Source: DASRBN01 sp035294305 (GTDB lineage: Bacteria; Chloroflexota; Ktedonobacteria; Ktedonobacterales; Ktedonobacteraceae). From it: 62,786 nucleotides of DNA. The number at the start of each line of letters is the position of its first letter. Position 1 is the first letter of the stretch. A program made the translations under genes and the position numbers. The DNA is taken from the NCBI GenBank assembly GCA_035294305.1, contig DATGLD010000037.1, forward strand, positions 1 through 62,786, written 5' to 3'. This document shows, one piece after another, positions 35,104 to 44,231 of the stretch. The notes under the pieces were generated by a model. That model saw nothing but the letters and a program-made list of their open reading frames with translations. It made no database searches and was not told where the DNA came from.

Positions 35104-38100
35104 ATGAACTCTACCGCCGTTGAGCCATTCTGGCAACGCTCTATCGCTGAAACTGACCCGTGGTTGGCCGCGATTCTAGAACGGGAAGAAGAGCGGCAAT
35201 TCTCACAAATTTGCCTGGGAGCTGCTTCAAGTTTATGCCCGCGCGCTGTGAAAGAAGCGCAGGCCTCTGTCTTCTCCAACATCGACGCCGAGGGATATCC
35301 GCCAAGACGCATGCATTCGGTTTCCTGGGAGCATCTACTCGATGTGGACGAGCAGGTGGCGCATTATGGGCGCTTCGGTGATTCGCGCTACAATAAAGGA
35401 ACCGAGCTGGCGAACGTTGTTGAAGTGGTGGCTCAGAGACGGGCCGCTGCCGTTTTCTCGACGCGGTGGGCGAACAATAGTAATCTTTCAGTTGACGTCG
35501 CGGATATTCATGTGAACCTGCAATGTCCCACCGGCTCATTAGCAAACACGGCAGTATTCGAGGCCCTTTTGAAACCTGGAGATGTTGTTTTAAGCATGAA
35601 TCTCGTAGACGGCGGCCACCTGACGCATGGAAGTCCTTTACACCGATCTGGCAAGACATACAGGATAGTACACTATGGCGTCGATCCGGTGACACAGCAG
35701 CTGGATTACGATTCTATTCGAGACCTCGCTTTATGCTATCATCCCAAACTGATTGTCGGCGGAGCCAGTTCTTACCCATGGGCAATCGACTGGCAGAGAT
35801 TGCGGGAGATTGCCGAGGGGATCGAGCCAAAACCCTTTATCCTGGCCGATATCTCGCACCCGGCGGGGCTGGTGAGCGCGGGCCTTATTCCTAATCCAAT
35901 CGGGTATGCGGATGTGGTGACGTTTACCACCTATAAGACGTTATGCGGCCCACGAGGAGCAGCTATTCTCAGCACGGATTCTGCCATTGCGGAGGCCATT
36001 GATAGGGCAGTGTTTCCAGGATTGCAAAGCGCCCCGGTTTTCCAGCAAATCGTGGCATTAGCGGTAGCCTTTAAAATAGTGGGGACGCAAGAGTTTCGAC
36101 AGTTGCAGCGCAACATTGTGGAGAACGCCCGTCTCTTGCATTACTATCTCACCGAGATGGAGATACCGGTTGCATTTGGTGGCACCGATACGCACATTGT
36201 GGTCGCGGATGTTGGGAAAGTTTCTACCGCAACCGGACAACGATTAACCGGCGACGTTGTGACGCGTATTTTAGAGCGGGCTGGCATCAGTTGCAACAGC
36301 AATATGATTCCAGGTGATACACATGCCGCGCTGGCTTCCGGCGTGCGCCTGGGAACGACCTGGATTTCACAACTGGGTTATGGCGAGACCGAAGTGCGCG
36401 AGATTGCATCTATTATCGCCAGTATCTGCAAGGGTATTACATCGTATCGTTTCTACGGCGCACGCCGGGAAACACCGGGAGGCAAAATCGATGCAGAGCT
36501 GCTGCGGTCCGCTAGACTGCGGGTCAAGGAAATTTTGAAGCATCGTAATGCGCATTTTGATGCATTTCCACGACGCAAGTATCTAGAAATACGAGCCGCG
36601 ACAAACTGGTTAGAAGCCCTGCTAGTGACGGGAGAGCGAGCCGCGAGTTTCCTGCAATCGATCGTTACTAGAGACGTATACAGCTTGAAAGTAGGCGAAC
36701 TGGTTCCCGCGCTGATACTGCATGCGCATGGCGGAAAGCGCCTCAATGTATATATTTGCGCTCTGGAGGGCGAAGCCCATGCGCGTTACCTGCTCGTTTA
36801 CGCCAGGGATACTGAACCTGATCTTTACGATTGGCTGCGGATGCTTTCAGACGGCCACATTCAGGTCGAAGGCAATGATCCTTTTATCACCCTTGATGGG
36901 CCGGTTATTATTCAGCGAGCCGCTTCCCGGTTTCTCGATGAAGTAAAGTCTGGAATGGATCATATCGCCTGTTCTCTCGATGGCAACAAGCCAGAGGAGG
37001 AGTGTTTAATCGACCACGGCAAACCATATTTTATTGGGCAAATGGGGCTTCCGGCAGCTGCTAAACTGAACAAGCAAGGGTGCGCCTTTGAAGAGATGAG
37101 GACTTCTACATTCGTTTCCAGGCCTTCGCCATTATATGATTGTCATAAAGCGTCGGGAGCTAGTTTCACCGATTTCGCCGGTCAACCGGTGCCGCTCTAC
37201 TTCGCGTCTTCCAGCAGCGAGCATCAATCCGTGCGCCGGCACGCGGGGCTGTTCGACCTTTCTTACAAGGTTTTACTGGGCTTTGAAGGACAGGGGGCAG
37301 AAAGATTCTTAGACCTGGTACTGACAGAACATATTCCATCACTGAACAGCGGCGCAAGCTGCCGGGCCTGCATCTTGAGCCCGGATGGTATGATACTCAG
37401 CGCTTGTATCCTGTACCGCCTTGCGCCTGATTACTTCGTGATGGAATTAGAGCCTCTTCATGCTGAGGTGGTAGAAAACTGGTTACGCGCTGTTGCCGCC
37501 CGCGAGGTGCTGATAGACCTCGAAAGACCGGCTATCGAGGTAGATAGAACCTGTAGCATCACCAATCTCACAGCCAGTTCTGACTCATTGACTCTCATGG
37601 CTTTGCAAGGGCCAGCATCCATTGGCATTCTCCAATTCCTCCTGGGTGATAATAAGCATATGTTACATCATTTGAAAAAAGGGCATATAGCTGAGTTCGC
37701 GTTCGCGGGTAGAACTGTTTGGATGGCGCGCAGGGGGTATACGGGTGAGCCTGTGGGATATGAAATTTTTGTGCCACGGTCACAGGCTGCATTTCTGTGG
37801 AAAATATTGATGGAGGCGGGCTTTGCTCACCGTTTAAACCCAGTGGGATTGCTCGCGACAGAAAGTCTTAGAATAGAGGCAGGCTTGCCCCTTTATGGGA
37901 AAGAGCTTGCCGGCCCCTATTCTGTCAATCCGGTGGAGGCGGGCTTTGGCAGCGCTATCAAACTGCACAAGCCATTTTTCGTGGGCAGGCAACAGGTGCT
38001 CTCCTGCAAGCCGACGCGAAGATTGGTGCGATTGCGAGCGGAAATAGATGCCGCAAGCCTGGAGCATCTAGAACCAACGATATACGACGATGAAGGAAAA

Positions 38101-38262
38101 GTTATTGGGATAATGACCAGCAGCGCCTCTGCCGCGCGTCAATTTTATGGCATAGGGCTCCTTGACAAGTTTGAGCCAGCGAAAGGATATCTTTCTTTTA
38201 ATGGCCTGTCTTTAGGGGTTGAAATTTTGCCGGTTCCTTATGGGACGGTAGTAGGGGCATAG
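35104..38262 (+). CDS. Fusion of serine hydroxymethyltransferase-like and GcvT-like (folate-binding) domains
   Basis: 1052 residues. Residues 1-450 follow SHMT: 'DAEGYPPRR', 'PTGSLANTAVFEALLKPGD', 'DGGHLTHGSP', 'DISHPAGLVSAGL' and the PLP lysine Lys278 in 'TTYKTLCGPRGA'. The usual THKTLRGPRGG block has His changed to Tyr and Arg to Cys, and about 25 residues are inserted after EGYP. Residues about 480-620 resemble a degenerate N-terminal GcvT/YgfZ half ('VTGERAASFLQSIVTRDVYS'). From about 665 a full GcvT-like domain follows ('SPLYDCHKASGASFTDFAGQ', 'HAGLFDLS', 'GYTGEPVGYEIFVP'). The T-protein 'VIDDLIVY' segment with the catalytic aspartate is 'MILSACILY' here (Ser766-Ala767), so normal aminomethyl transfer is doubtful. 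Both parts would use tetrahydrofolate. Beside an A-PCP protein, it may make a hydroxymethylated or alpha-alkylated amino acid; this is inference. Confidence 0.85.
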   Translation: MNSTAVEPFWQRSIAETDPWLAAILEREEERQFSQICLGAASSLCPRAVKEAQASVFSNIDAEGYPPRRMHSVSWEHLLDVDEQVAHYGRFGDSRYNKGTELANVVEVVAQRRAAAVFSTRWANNSNLSVDVADIHVNLQCPTGSLANTAVFEALLKPGDVVLSMNLVDGGHLTHGSPLHRSGKTYRIVHYGVDPVTQQLDYDSIRDLALCYHPKLIVGGASSYPWAIDWQRLREIAEGIEPKPFILADISHPAGLVSAGLIPNPIGYADVVTFTTYKTLCGPRGAAILSTDSAIAEAIDRAVFPGLQSAPVFQQIVALAVAFKIVGTQEFRQLQRNIVENARLLHYYLTEMEIPVAFGGTDTHIVVADVGKVSTATGQRLTGDVVTRILERAGISCNSNMIPGDTHAALASGVRLGTTWISQLGYGETEVREIASIIASICKGITSYRFYGARRETPGGKIDAELLRSARLRVKEILKHRNAHFDAFPRRKYLEIRAATNWLEALLVTGERAASFLQSIVTRDVYSLKVGELVPALILHAHGGKRLNVYICALEGEAHARYLLVYARDTEPDLYDWLRMLSDGHIQVEGNDPFITLDGPVIIQRAASRFLDEVKSGMDHIACSLDGNKPEEECLIDHGKPYFIGQMGLPAAAKLNKQGCAFEEMRTSTFVSRPSPLYDCHKASGASFTDFAGQPVPLYFASSSSEHQSVRRHAGLFDLSYKVLLGFEGQGAERFLDLVLTEHIPSLNSGASCRACILSPDGMILSACILYRLAPDYFVMELEPLHAEVVENWLRAVAAREVLIDLERPAIEVDRTCSITNLTASSDSLTLMALQGPASIGILQFLLGDNKHMLHHLKKGHIAEFAFAGRTVWMARRGYTGEPVGYEIFVPRSQAAFLWKILMEAGFAHRLNPVGLLATESLRIEAGLPLYGKELAGPYSVNPVEAGFGSAIKLHKPFFVGRQQVLSCKPTRRLVRLRAEIDAASLEHLEPTIYDDEGKVIGIMTSSASAARQFYGIGLLDKFEPAKGYLSFNGLSLGVEILPVPYGTVVGA

Positions 38263-38473
38263 GAAGGTAACTTCAGCAGCATAGTTTCTACATCTTCAAT
38301 CTGAAAGTCCCGCATCCTTGGGGCATTTCACCCATCCCCACCTTATTTGTCTCTATAGCAACAGGCAAACGCCACTAATGAAATAGCTTTTGCTTGAAAA
38401 CTCCATCATCCACATGCTACTATTAAACAACGCTGCTTGCTACATTCAACGCTCTCAAAGGTGAAAGATATAT

Positions 38474-39403
38474 ATGAAACACAAGATCATTCTCGATTGC
38501 GACCCTGGCCATGACGACGCAATTGCTATACTGCTGGCTGCTCATCATCCTGATATTGAATTGCTGGCCATTACTACGGTCGCCGGCAATCAATCAGTTG
38601 AGAAGACGACGCTGAACGCGCTCAAGGTGTGTTCGCTGGCGGGTATCCGGGATGTGCCTGTGGCGAGGGGTATGGATCGACCGCTTGTGCGCCCGGCAAA
38701 GCACGCGCCGGATATTCATGGCGAATCGGGATTGGATGGGCCACATATTCCAGAACCGGAAATCGAACTCGCGCCGCAGCACGCGGTCGAACTGCTGATT
38801 GATCTGCTTTTGAACTCGGGTGGCGATATCACGCTTGTTCCTACCGGCCCTTTGACAAATATCGCAGCCGCCATGCGCCGTGAGCCTGGCATTCTACCGA
38901 AAATCGCGGGTATCTCGCTGATGGGTGGCGCCATTGGCCTGGGCAATGTCACACCTGCCGCCGAGTTTAACATCCATACCGATCCCGAAGCGGCGGCAAT
39001 CGTCTTCTCATGCGGGCGACCGATTACGATGAGTACGCTGGAAGTGACGCACCAGGCGCTGGCTACCGAGGAAATCTTAAGCTGCTTGCGCGAGGCTCAT
39101 CGACCGGTTGCGACCTTCGCGGCAGACCTGCTGGATTTCTTTGCCGGCAGGTATCGCGATAAGTTTGGCTTTCCAGCTGCTCCGGTACATGATCCGTGCG
39201 CTGTTGCTGCTGTAGTCGATCCAACTATTCTGAAGGCCCATGATATGCATGTTGAAATCGAAACGAGGGGCGAATGGACAAGCGGGCGGACGGTGTGCGA
39301 TGTCTACGACACCTGGGGCAAAGCACCCAATGCACGCGTCGGTTATGCCCTGGAGGTGAAGCGGTTCTGGGATATGGTCATCAGCACGATCCTGACGTAT
39401 TAG
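38474..39403 (+). CDS. Inosine/uridine-preferring nucleoside hydrolase family protein
   Basis: 309 residues, the normal family length. The N-terminal 'LDCDPGHDDAIAILLA' is the calcium-binding DxDPGxDD signature; 'VPTGPLTNIAAAMR', 'LMGGAIG' and 'AAEFNIHTDPEAA' are the other active-site blocks. 'PVHDPCAVAAVVDP' supplies the last calcium-binding aspartate. The enzyme cleaves the N-glycosidic bond of ribonucleosides to free base and ribose in the cytosol. Substrate preference (purine or pyrimidine) cannot be told. AAAGGTG lies about eleven bases before the ATG. It appears to be a single gene after the NRPS locus. Confidence 0.9.
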   Translation: MKHKIILDCDPGHDDAIAILLAAHHPDIELLAITTVAGNQSVEKTTLNALKVCSLAGIRDVPVARGMDRPLVRPAKHAPDIHGESGLDGPHIPEPEIELAPQHAVELLIDLLLNSGGDITLVPTGPLTNIAAAMRREPGILPKIAGISLMGGAIGLGNVTPAAEFNIHTDPEAAAIVFSCGRPITMSTLEVTHQALATEEILSCLREAHRPVATFAADLLDFFAGRYRDKFGFPAAPVHDPCAVAAVVDPTILKAHDMHVEIETRGEWTSGRTVCDVYDTWGKAPNARVGYALEVKRFWDMVISTILTY

Positions 39404-39501
39404 GTGGGAACCCATACTTACTTGTTATTATCTTTGATGCGGGATATACTGGTGGAAGATTTGGAGCAGAAGAGTTTTGATGCAAGAGAGTAAGGAGCAA
39501 A

Positions 39502-39732
39502 ATGTTGAAATCAATCGTTCGCTTTGGCCGCTGGCTTTTTGGCTTCCTGATCTCAGGATACCACGAAGAAAATTTCAACTCATCGCGCAACCATCCTTCG
39601 CTTTACGACTCATCGGCACATCATGATGACTCGCTGCCAGGATTTTCCCGGCACGAACAGGCCAGGCTCTATATTGGTCATGGATGGAGGCCACCTACAC
39701 CGCCTTCGGGAAGGCTCCCTGTTCAAGATTGA
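39502..39732 (+). CDS. Small hypothetical protein
   Basis: 76 residues, ATG 39502 with AAGGAG four bases upstream. The N-terminus has a short hydrophobic/basic stretch ('IVRFGRWLFGFLISG') and the rest is polar, with many Ser, His and Pro. No known family is recognised. It lies between a nucleoside hydrolase and a convergent cysE-like gene. It is plausible because of its ribosome-binding site, but it could be spurious. Confidence 0.35.
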   Translation: MLKSIVRFGRWLFGFLISGYHEENFNSSRNHPSLYDSSAHHDDSLPGFSRHEQARLYIGHGWRPPTPPSGRLPVQD

Positions 39733-39786
39733 AGATCTTCTTACAGAAGAAATTTAGGGAAAAGGCCAGCCGCATCCATACACAGT

Positions 39787-40512
39787 CTAAATCTGGTAAT
39801 CCATCTCGCCGTTCCAGCCTTGAGTGAGTTCCTGGTGCCTTTTGAGCATTTCGCCGCCCTTTACCAGCAGTTCAGCAGGCTTGGAGGCAACGACGGAATT
39901 GGGGGGAACGGATTCGAGCACCAGGGTCATGCCGCCAATTTTGCTGCCCTTACCGATGGTGATCGGCCCCAGGATAGCTGCTCCAACTCCGATGGTCACG
40001 TCATCTTCTATGGTGGGATGACGTTTCTGGCGTCGCCCAGGGCTGGGCCGCCACCAGCCGGTTGCGCCGAGTGTGACCTGGTGATACAGCATGACGTTGT
40101 TGCCGATCTCGGCCGTCTCACCGATTACGACGCCAGCGCCATGGTCGATGAAGAAACGTTTGCCGATCTTCGCGCCGGGATGGATCTCGATCCCGCCGGT
40201 GATGAAACGCGCGAATTGCGAGATCAGCCTGGGAATAAAGGGAATGTGCGCTTTGTAAAGGGCATGGGCGATACGGTGATAGAAAAGCGCCCACAGTCCC
40301 TGATAGAGCAAGGCTTCAAAGATGTTGCGACACGCGGGGTCTTTCTCGAAGATGACGTCGATGGCATCCGGCCAGCGCGTCCTACGACGCGGGGTCGTGC
40401 CAGGAACAGGAATTAAGATGCCGGGAGGAACCTGCGGCAGGTGTGAAAGGTCTGCTTCATGCAGGCTAGAGAGTGGTTGATTTCTGGTTTCGTCTGGAAT
40501 GCTCTGCGACAT
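39787..40512 (-). CDS. cysE: Serine O-acetyltransferase (CysE/EpsC-like)
   Basis: 241 residues from ATG 40512, chosen over a longer in-frame start at 40662 because a purine-rich AAAGGGA precedes it and the extension has no similarity. The protein shows left-handed beta-helix hexapeptide repeats ('GIEIHPGAKIGKRFFIDHG', 'GVVIGETAEIGNNVMLYH', 'HPTIEDDVTIGVGAAIL') with the 'HPGAKIG', 'DHGAGVVIGE' and 'GATG' blocks characteristic of serine acetyltransferase. It makes O-acetylserine from serine and acetyl-CoA, the first step of cysteine synthesis. The length fits the short bacterial type. No cysK is adjacent. Confidence 0.9.
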   Translation of the reverse strand: MSQSIPDETRNQPLSSLHEADLSHLPQVPPGILIPVPGTTPRRRTRWPDAIDVIFEKDPACRNIFEALLYQGLWALFYHRIAHALYKAHIPFIPRLISQFARFITGGIEIHPGAKIGKRFFIDHGAGVVIGETAEIGNNVMLYHQVTLGATGWWRPSPGRRQKRHPTIEDDVTIGVGAAILGPITIGKGSKIGGMTLVLESVPPNSVVASKPAELLVKGGEMLKRHQELTQGWNGEMDYQI

Positions 40513-40777
40513 GTAACTTGCGATCCCTTTCCGTTGACCTACCTTCTGGTTTCTATGCCAGTCAATGTTATCGCTCTGTTCTGTTTGGAGTGTAGGGCAG
40601 GAAAGAGTCATTGTCAAGAGTGAAATTGCTGCTGACATACTGTTGTCACGCGCATCATTCATACTGTAAGCAGTTCGGCAAGAAATTTCTGATACATCCT
40701 CATTGTAGAGGATTTGGAGGCAATCTTTTGTGCTTACAGTTACTCACCATGCCAGCATTACAGGAGGTAACGTACGC

Positions 40778-41713
40778 ATGTCAACATCTACCGGCCTGAG
40801 TGTAGTCACAGGGACGCTGAAACCATGCCCGCCTTTTGACTTTTTCAAGACGCTGGGCTTTTTGGATGGTTTTGAACCAACTGAAGGAGAACAGGTACTT
40901 GCCCCTGATTCGCTAACTAAAGCGGTCACACTGAATGGGCGTGCGGTAGCCTTTAAGCTACATAGCACCGGCGCAATCGAGGAACCTGAGCTGGTCTATA
41001 CCCTCTATTCGGAACAGCCATTGAGCGAGGCGGAATATGCTGCCATTCTTGACCGTATGCGTTTCTTTCTCAGCCTGGATGATGATCTGCGGCCTTTCTA
41101 TGAGATTGGGCGGGCAGACGATGCGTTTGCTCCTATGCTTGAGCGTTTCTATGGATTGCACCAGCCGAAATTTCTGACGCCGTTCGAGATTGCCTGCTGG
41201 GCGATCTTAGGGCAGCGCATACCCTGGCGCGTCGCTCACAACATAAAGATGGGGATGGTGAAGCGCTGGGGAACCAGTATTACCTTACCGGAGGGCAGCT
41301 ACCAGGCATTCCCGGAACCGGCGCAGATGGCCGCCGTTGATGCTGCTAAGTTGGCAAGCGTGGTGCGCAATGAGCGTAAGGTAGAGTATCTACGGGCGGT
41401 CATTCAGTTTTTCAATGAAGTGGACGAGCAATTCTTACGGTATGGTGACCACGATGAAGTTGCCGCAGCTATCCGCGGCGTCCGTGGTATCGGTGAATGG
41501 TCTGCGCACTTCATTATGGTACGCGGCTTAGGACGGATGGAGCGGGTGTCGGCGGTTGACCAGGAACTTGCTAAGGCGGCGGCCAGGGTTTACAACCAGG
41601 GGCACATGCTTGCCCCGTCCGAGATGCAGATCTTGCTGGATCGCTATGGCAAATACCAGGGGTACTGGGCTTTGTATCTCAGGTCGCCGCAGACCTTGGA
41701 AAACCTGGCATGA
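40778..41713 (+). CDS. DNA-3-methyladenine glycosylase / AlkA-like HhH-GPD protein
   Basis: 311 residues from ATG 40778 (AGGAGGT nine bases upstream; a GTG at 40730 is in frame but unsupported). The C-terminal half has the helix-hairpin-helix signature 'VRGIGEWSAHFIMVRGLG' followed by 'SAVDQELAKAAARVY', whose Asp occupies the position of the catalytic aspartate of AlkA (Asp238 in E. coli). 'ACWAILGQRIPWRVA' matches the 'Q-Q-I-S..A' helix. It should remove alkylated bases from DNA as the first step of base-excision repair. The stop lies about 50 bases before the tRNA-His promoter. A direct methyltransferase (Ogt) is encoded at 48631. Confidence 0.85.
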   Translation: MSTSTGLSVVTGTLKPCPPFDFFKTLGFLDGFEPTEGEQVLAPDSLTKAVTLNGRAVAFKLHSTGAIEEPELVYTLYSEQPLSEAEYAAILDRMRFFLSLDDDLRPFYEIGRADDAFAPMLERFYGLHQPKFLTPFEIACWAILGQRIPWRVAHNIKMGMVKRWGTSITLPEGSYQAFPEPAQMAAVDAAKLASVVRNERKVEYLRAVIQFFNEVDEQFLRYGDHDEVAAAIRGVRGIGEWSAHFIMVRGLGRMERVSAVDQELAKAAARVYNQGHMLAPSEMQILLDRYGKYQGYWALYLRSPQTLENLA

Positions 41714-41766
41714 TGGTATGATAGCATCAAGCGGGCACTAATGTGCGAAAAAAGGCAAATTTCTGC

Positions 41767-41795
41767 TTGACAATTCGCAAGCGCTCGTCTATACT
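41767..41795 (+). promoter_or_regulatory. Sigma-70-type promoter of tRNA-His
   Basis: TTGACA (41767-41772), a 17-base spacer and TATACT (41790-41795) form a near-consensus pair. The tRNA starts 28 bases downstream of the -10 hexamer. No gene lies between. Confidence 0.85.
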
Positions 41796-41822
41796 AGCGA
41801 TACGTTCAAGACGTATTGCTAT

Positions 41823-41896
41823 GGTGACCGTAGCTCAATCGGCAGAGCTCTGGATTGTGGCTCCAGCGGTTGTGGGTTCAAGCCCCATCGGTCACC
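41823..41896 (+). tRNA. tRNA-His (anticodon GTG)
   Basis: The sequence folds into a full cloverleaf: an 8-bp acceptor stem GGTGACCG/CGGTCACC that includes the extra G(-1):C73 pair typical of tRNA-His, a D arm GCTC...GAGC, an anticodon stem CTGGA/TCCAG with loop TTGTGGC (anticodon GTG), and a T arm with loop TTCAAGC. The CCA end is not encoded. It has its own promoter upstream and a strong terminator 14 bases downstream. Confidence 0.97.
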
Positions 41897-41910
41897 CTTT
41901 TTATTGGCGA

Positions 41911-41960
41911 AAAAGAGCAAGGGATGGTACTTTCGGAAGCACCATCCCTTGCTCTTTTTC
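41911..41960 (+). terminator. Strong rho-independent terminator after tRNA-His
   Basis: AAAAGAGCAAGGGATGGT (41911-41928) pairs with ACCATCCCTTGCTCTTTTT (41941-41959) around a 12-base loop. The long perfect stem ends in a T-run, with A-residues upstream, so it could work in both directions. Confidence 0.92.
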
Positions 41961-42070
41961 ATTCAATGCATCTGTAAGCGCTGCTAGTAGACCTGCGGCA
42001 AAGAGCGCCTTTGCTGATTAATATCTTATATATTTTTTAACGCGACTCCCGTGGTTGCGGGCAAGTAGTG

Positions 42071-44065
42071 TCAGGCGCCAGCTTCAGGCGCATAGGGTGG
42101 CTGCAACATTGGGGGCATAGGATAAGATGAGCCGTGTTCTGGGATGCGGAGTTGGCCACCGTTGCTACCCGCAGCATTGAGATGGGGCATGCCTGCCAGA
42201 ATGGAGGGTGATTCGTATTGTCCATCATCGATGGGCTGGTTGAAGAGGGCTTCAAACACCGGTCCTTCGAGGGTCTCTTCTTTTATAAGGCGTTCGCTGA
42301 TCATAATCAGGCGCGTTTTGTTCTGGAGGAGTACATTATAGGCCTTATCAAAAGCCTCCTGGATGATGCGGCGTACCTCTTCATCTATCTCGCGGGCAGT
42401 CTGTTCACTATAGTTGCGCTGCTCGCCGAAGTCGCGGCCGAGGAAGACCAATTCTTCCTTATGGCCTAACGCCATTGGTCCAATAACACTGCTCATACCA
42501 TATTCGGTCACCATTGAGCGGGCAATCTTTGTCACACGTTCAATATCATTTGAAGCCCCGGTCGTAACCTCACCGAAGATGATCAACTCGGCGACGTGCC
42601 CCCCAAGCGCATATGCCAGCATATCCTCGAATTGGGGTTTGCTCCAGAGGTAACGATCCTCTGTTGGCAGTAGCATGGTAAAGCCGCCGGCCTGCCCGCG
42701 CGCTACAATAGAGACCTTATGCACAGGATCGGTGTTGGGCAGCATACGCGCTACCATGGCATGCCCGACCTCATGATACGCGGTAATCGCCTTTTCGCGT
42801 TCGCTGATGATACGGCTCTTGCGTGCAGGGCCGGCGACAACGCGATCAATCGCCTCCTCAAGCTCGCTCATGCCAATCTTGCGCTTGTTGCGCCGGGCGG
42901 CCAGGATAGCGGCCTCGTTGAGCAGATTGGCAAGATCAGCGCCGGAGAAGCCGGGTGTTTGTTTGGCAAGTGTTTCCAGGGAGATGCTTGTTTCTAATGG
43001 TTTTCCTCGCGCGTGAACCTGGAGAATGGAGATACGCCCGCGAATGTCGGGACGATCAAGCACGACCTGGCGATCAAAACGACCGGGGCGTAGTAGCGCG
43101 GGATCGAGTACATCGGGACGGTTTGTCGCGGCGATCACGATTACATTGGTATTGGTATCGAAACCATCCATCTCGACGAGAATTTGATTGAGTGTTTGTT
43201 CGCGTTCATCATGGGAGCCACCGAGACCTGCGCCGCGTTGCCGGCCTACGGCATCGATCTCGTCAACGAAAACGATACAGGGGCTGTTACGTTTGGCCTG
43301 GTCGAAGAGGTCACGAACGCGGCTGGCACCGACGCCGACAAACATTTCGACAAATTCGGAGCCGCTGATGCTAAAGAAAGGGACACCGGCTTCGCCCGCG
43401 ACGGCGCGTGAAATCAATGTTTTGCCTGTTCCTGGTGGGCCTACGAGCAACAAGCCTTTAGGGATACGAGCGCCCAGGGCCGCGAACTTATCAGGAAATT
43501 TCAAAAACTCGACGATTTCCTGCAATTCCTGCTTTGCTTCTTCTACACCGGCCACATCCGCGAAGGTGACGGTGGGTTTGTTGCCCATAAACATGCGCGC
43601 CCGGCTCTTGCCAAACGACATAGCCTGATTATTACTTCCCTGCGCCTGGCGCATCATGAAGATCAGCAGGCCGGCAACCAGGATAAAAGGGATGAGTCCA
43701 CCAAGAATGCTCAGCCAGGCTCCCAATGCGCTGGGGGCTTCATACTCAAGTACCAGCAAGTGGTTATTTGTATAGTCGATGCCGTTATCCTTGAGGACCT
43801 GTGTAACATCAAAGGAACTGTTTATATTCGCTGCTTCTTTGCTTCCATCCTGACCACGGGTCAATGTGATGGTATCGCTCGAGACATCCAACGTATCCTG
43901 CTGATTCTTACTCATGTCGGTTTTGATATCGCTCAAAATTGTAGATACGTTGACCTGTTTAGTATCAGATGGCGAACGGAAAAAAAGCACAATGATCAGG
44001 ACAATGGCCAGCAACATGATGAGCCAGATAAAGCTGGTTCTTAGCCATTTCCCACTACTCGACAT
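42071..44065 (-). CDS. ftsH: ATP-dependent zinc metalloprotease FtsH
   Basis: 664 residues with the full FtsH layout: N-terminal membrane helix ('FIWLIMLLAIVLIIVLFF'), a small extracytoplasmic domain, a second helix ('LIPFILVAGLLIFMM'), then the AAA+ domain with Walker A 'GPPGTGKT' (about 208-215), Walker B 'IVFVDEIDAVG', the second region of homology 'ATNRPDVLDPALLRPGRFDR', and the zinc site His431-Glu-Val-Gly-His435 with the third ligand in 'SNDIERVT'. It degrades misfolded and regulatory membrane and cytosolic proteins. The C-terminal tail is rich in Pro, Ser and Gly. GAGGA lies six bases upstream of the ATG. It is transcribed toward the tRNA-His gene. Confidence 0.97.
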   Translation of the reverse strand: MSSSGKWLRTSFIWLIMLLAIVLIIVLFFRSPSDTKQVNVSTILSDIKTDMSKNQQDTLDVSSDTITLTRGQDGSKEAANINSSFDVTQVLKDNGIDYTNNHLLVLEYEAPSALGAWLSILGGLIPFILVAGLLIFMMRQAQGSNNQAMSFGKSRARMFMGNKPTVTFADVAGVEEAKQELQEIVEFLKFPDKFAALGARIPKGLLLVGPPGTGKTLISRAVAGEAGVPFFSISGSEFVEMFVGVGASRVRDLFDQAKRNSPCIVFVDEIDAVGRQRGAGLGGSHDEREQTLNQILVEMDGFDTNTNVIVIAATNRPDVLDPALLRPGRFDRQVVLDRPDIRGRISILQVHARGKPLETSISLETLAKQTPGFSGADLANLLNEAAILAARRNKRKIGMSELEEAIDRVVAGPARKSRIISEREKAITAYHEVGHAMVARMLPNTDPVHKVSIVARGQAGGFTMLLPTEDRYLWSKPQFEDMLAYALGGHVAELIIFGEVTTGASNDIERVTKIARSMVTEYGMSSVIGPMALGHKEELVFLGRDFGEQRNYSEQTAREIDEEVRRIIQEAFDKAYNVLLQNKTRLIMISERLIKEETLEGPVFEALFNQPIDDGQYESPSILAGMPHLNAAGSNGGQLRIPEHGSSYPMPPMLQPPYAPEAGA

Positions 44066-44162
44066 TGGGATTCCTCTCTACTCTCGGGCAGGCAGCGCGC
44101 CCCGACACTCAATAGCCTATCCTCTTGCTGTCTGACATGCAATGCTTGACTCTTTGTGGCTT

Positions 44163-44168
44163 ATTATA
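44163..44168 (-). promoter_or_regulatory. Candidate -10 element (TATAAT) upstream of ftsH
   Basis: On the minus strand a perfect TATAAT lies about 100 bases before the ftsH start, in the gap after comF. The hexamer about 17 bases further upstream is a poor -35 match, so this is only a candidate. Confidence 0.35.
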
Positions 44169-44231
44169 GCACACTCTTTCACGTATCTTGTAGATTGAGG
44201 CCAGTTTACCTGTGAAGTACAAGGCGCTCGC

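Noticed and set aside
39820..40416. 198-codon plus-strand frame opposite the serine acetyltransferase
   Set aside because: The minus-strand product has a complete hexapeptide-repeat fold, so the opposite frame is a shadow.
41911..41960. Considered as a mobile-element inverted repeat beside a tRNA (possible attachment site)
   Set aside because: The stem ends in a T-run right after tRNA-His and no integrase or duplicated tRNA end is present, so a transcription terminator is the simpler reading.
41743..42021. 92-codon plus-strand frame across tRNA-His
   Set aside because: It runs through the tRNA gene and its terminator, so it cannot be a real protein gene.
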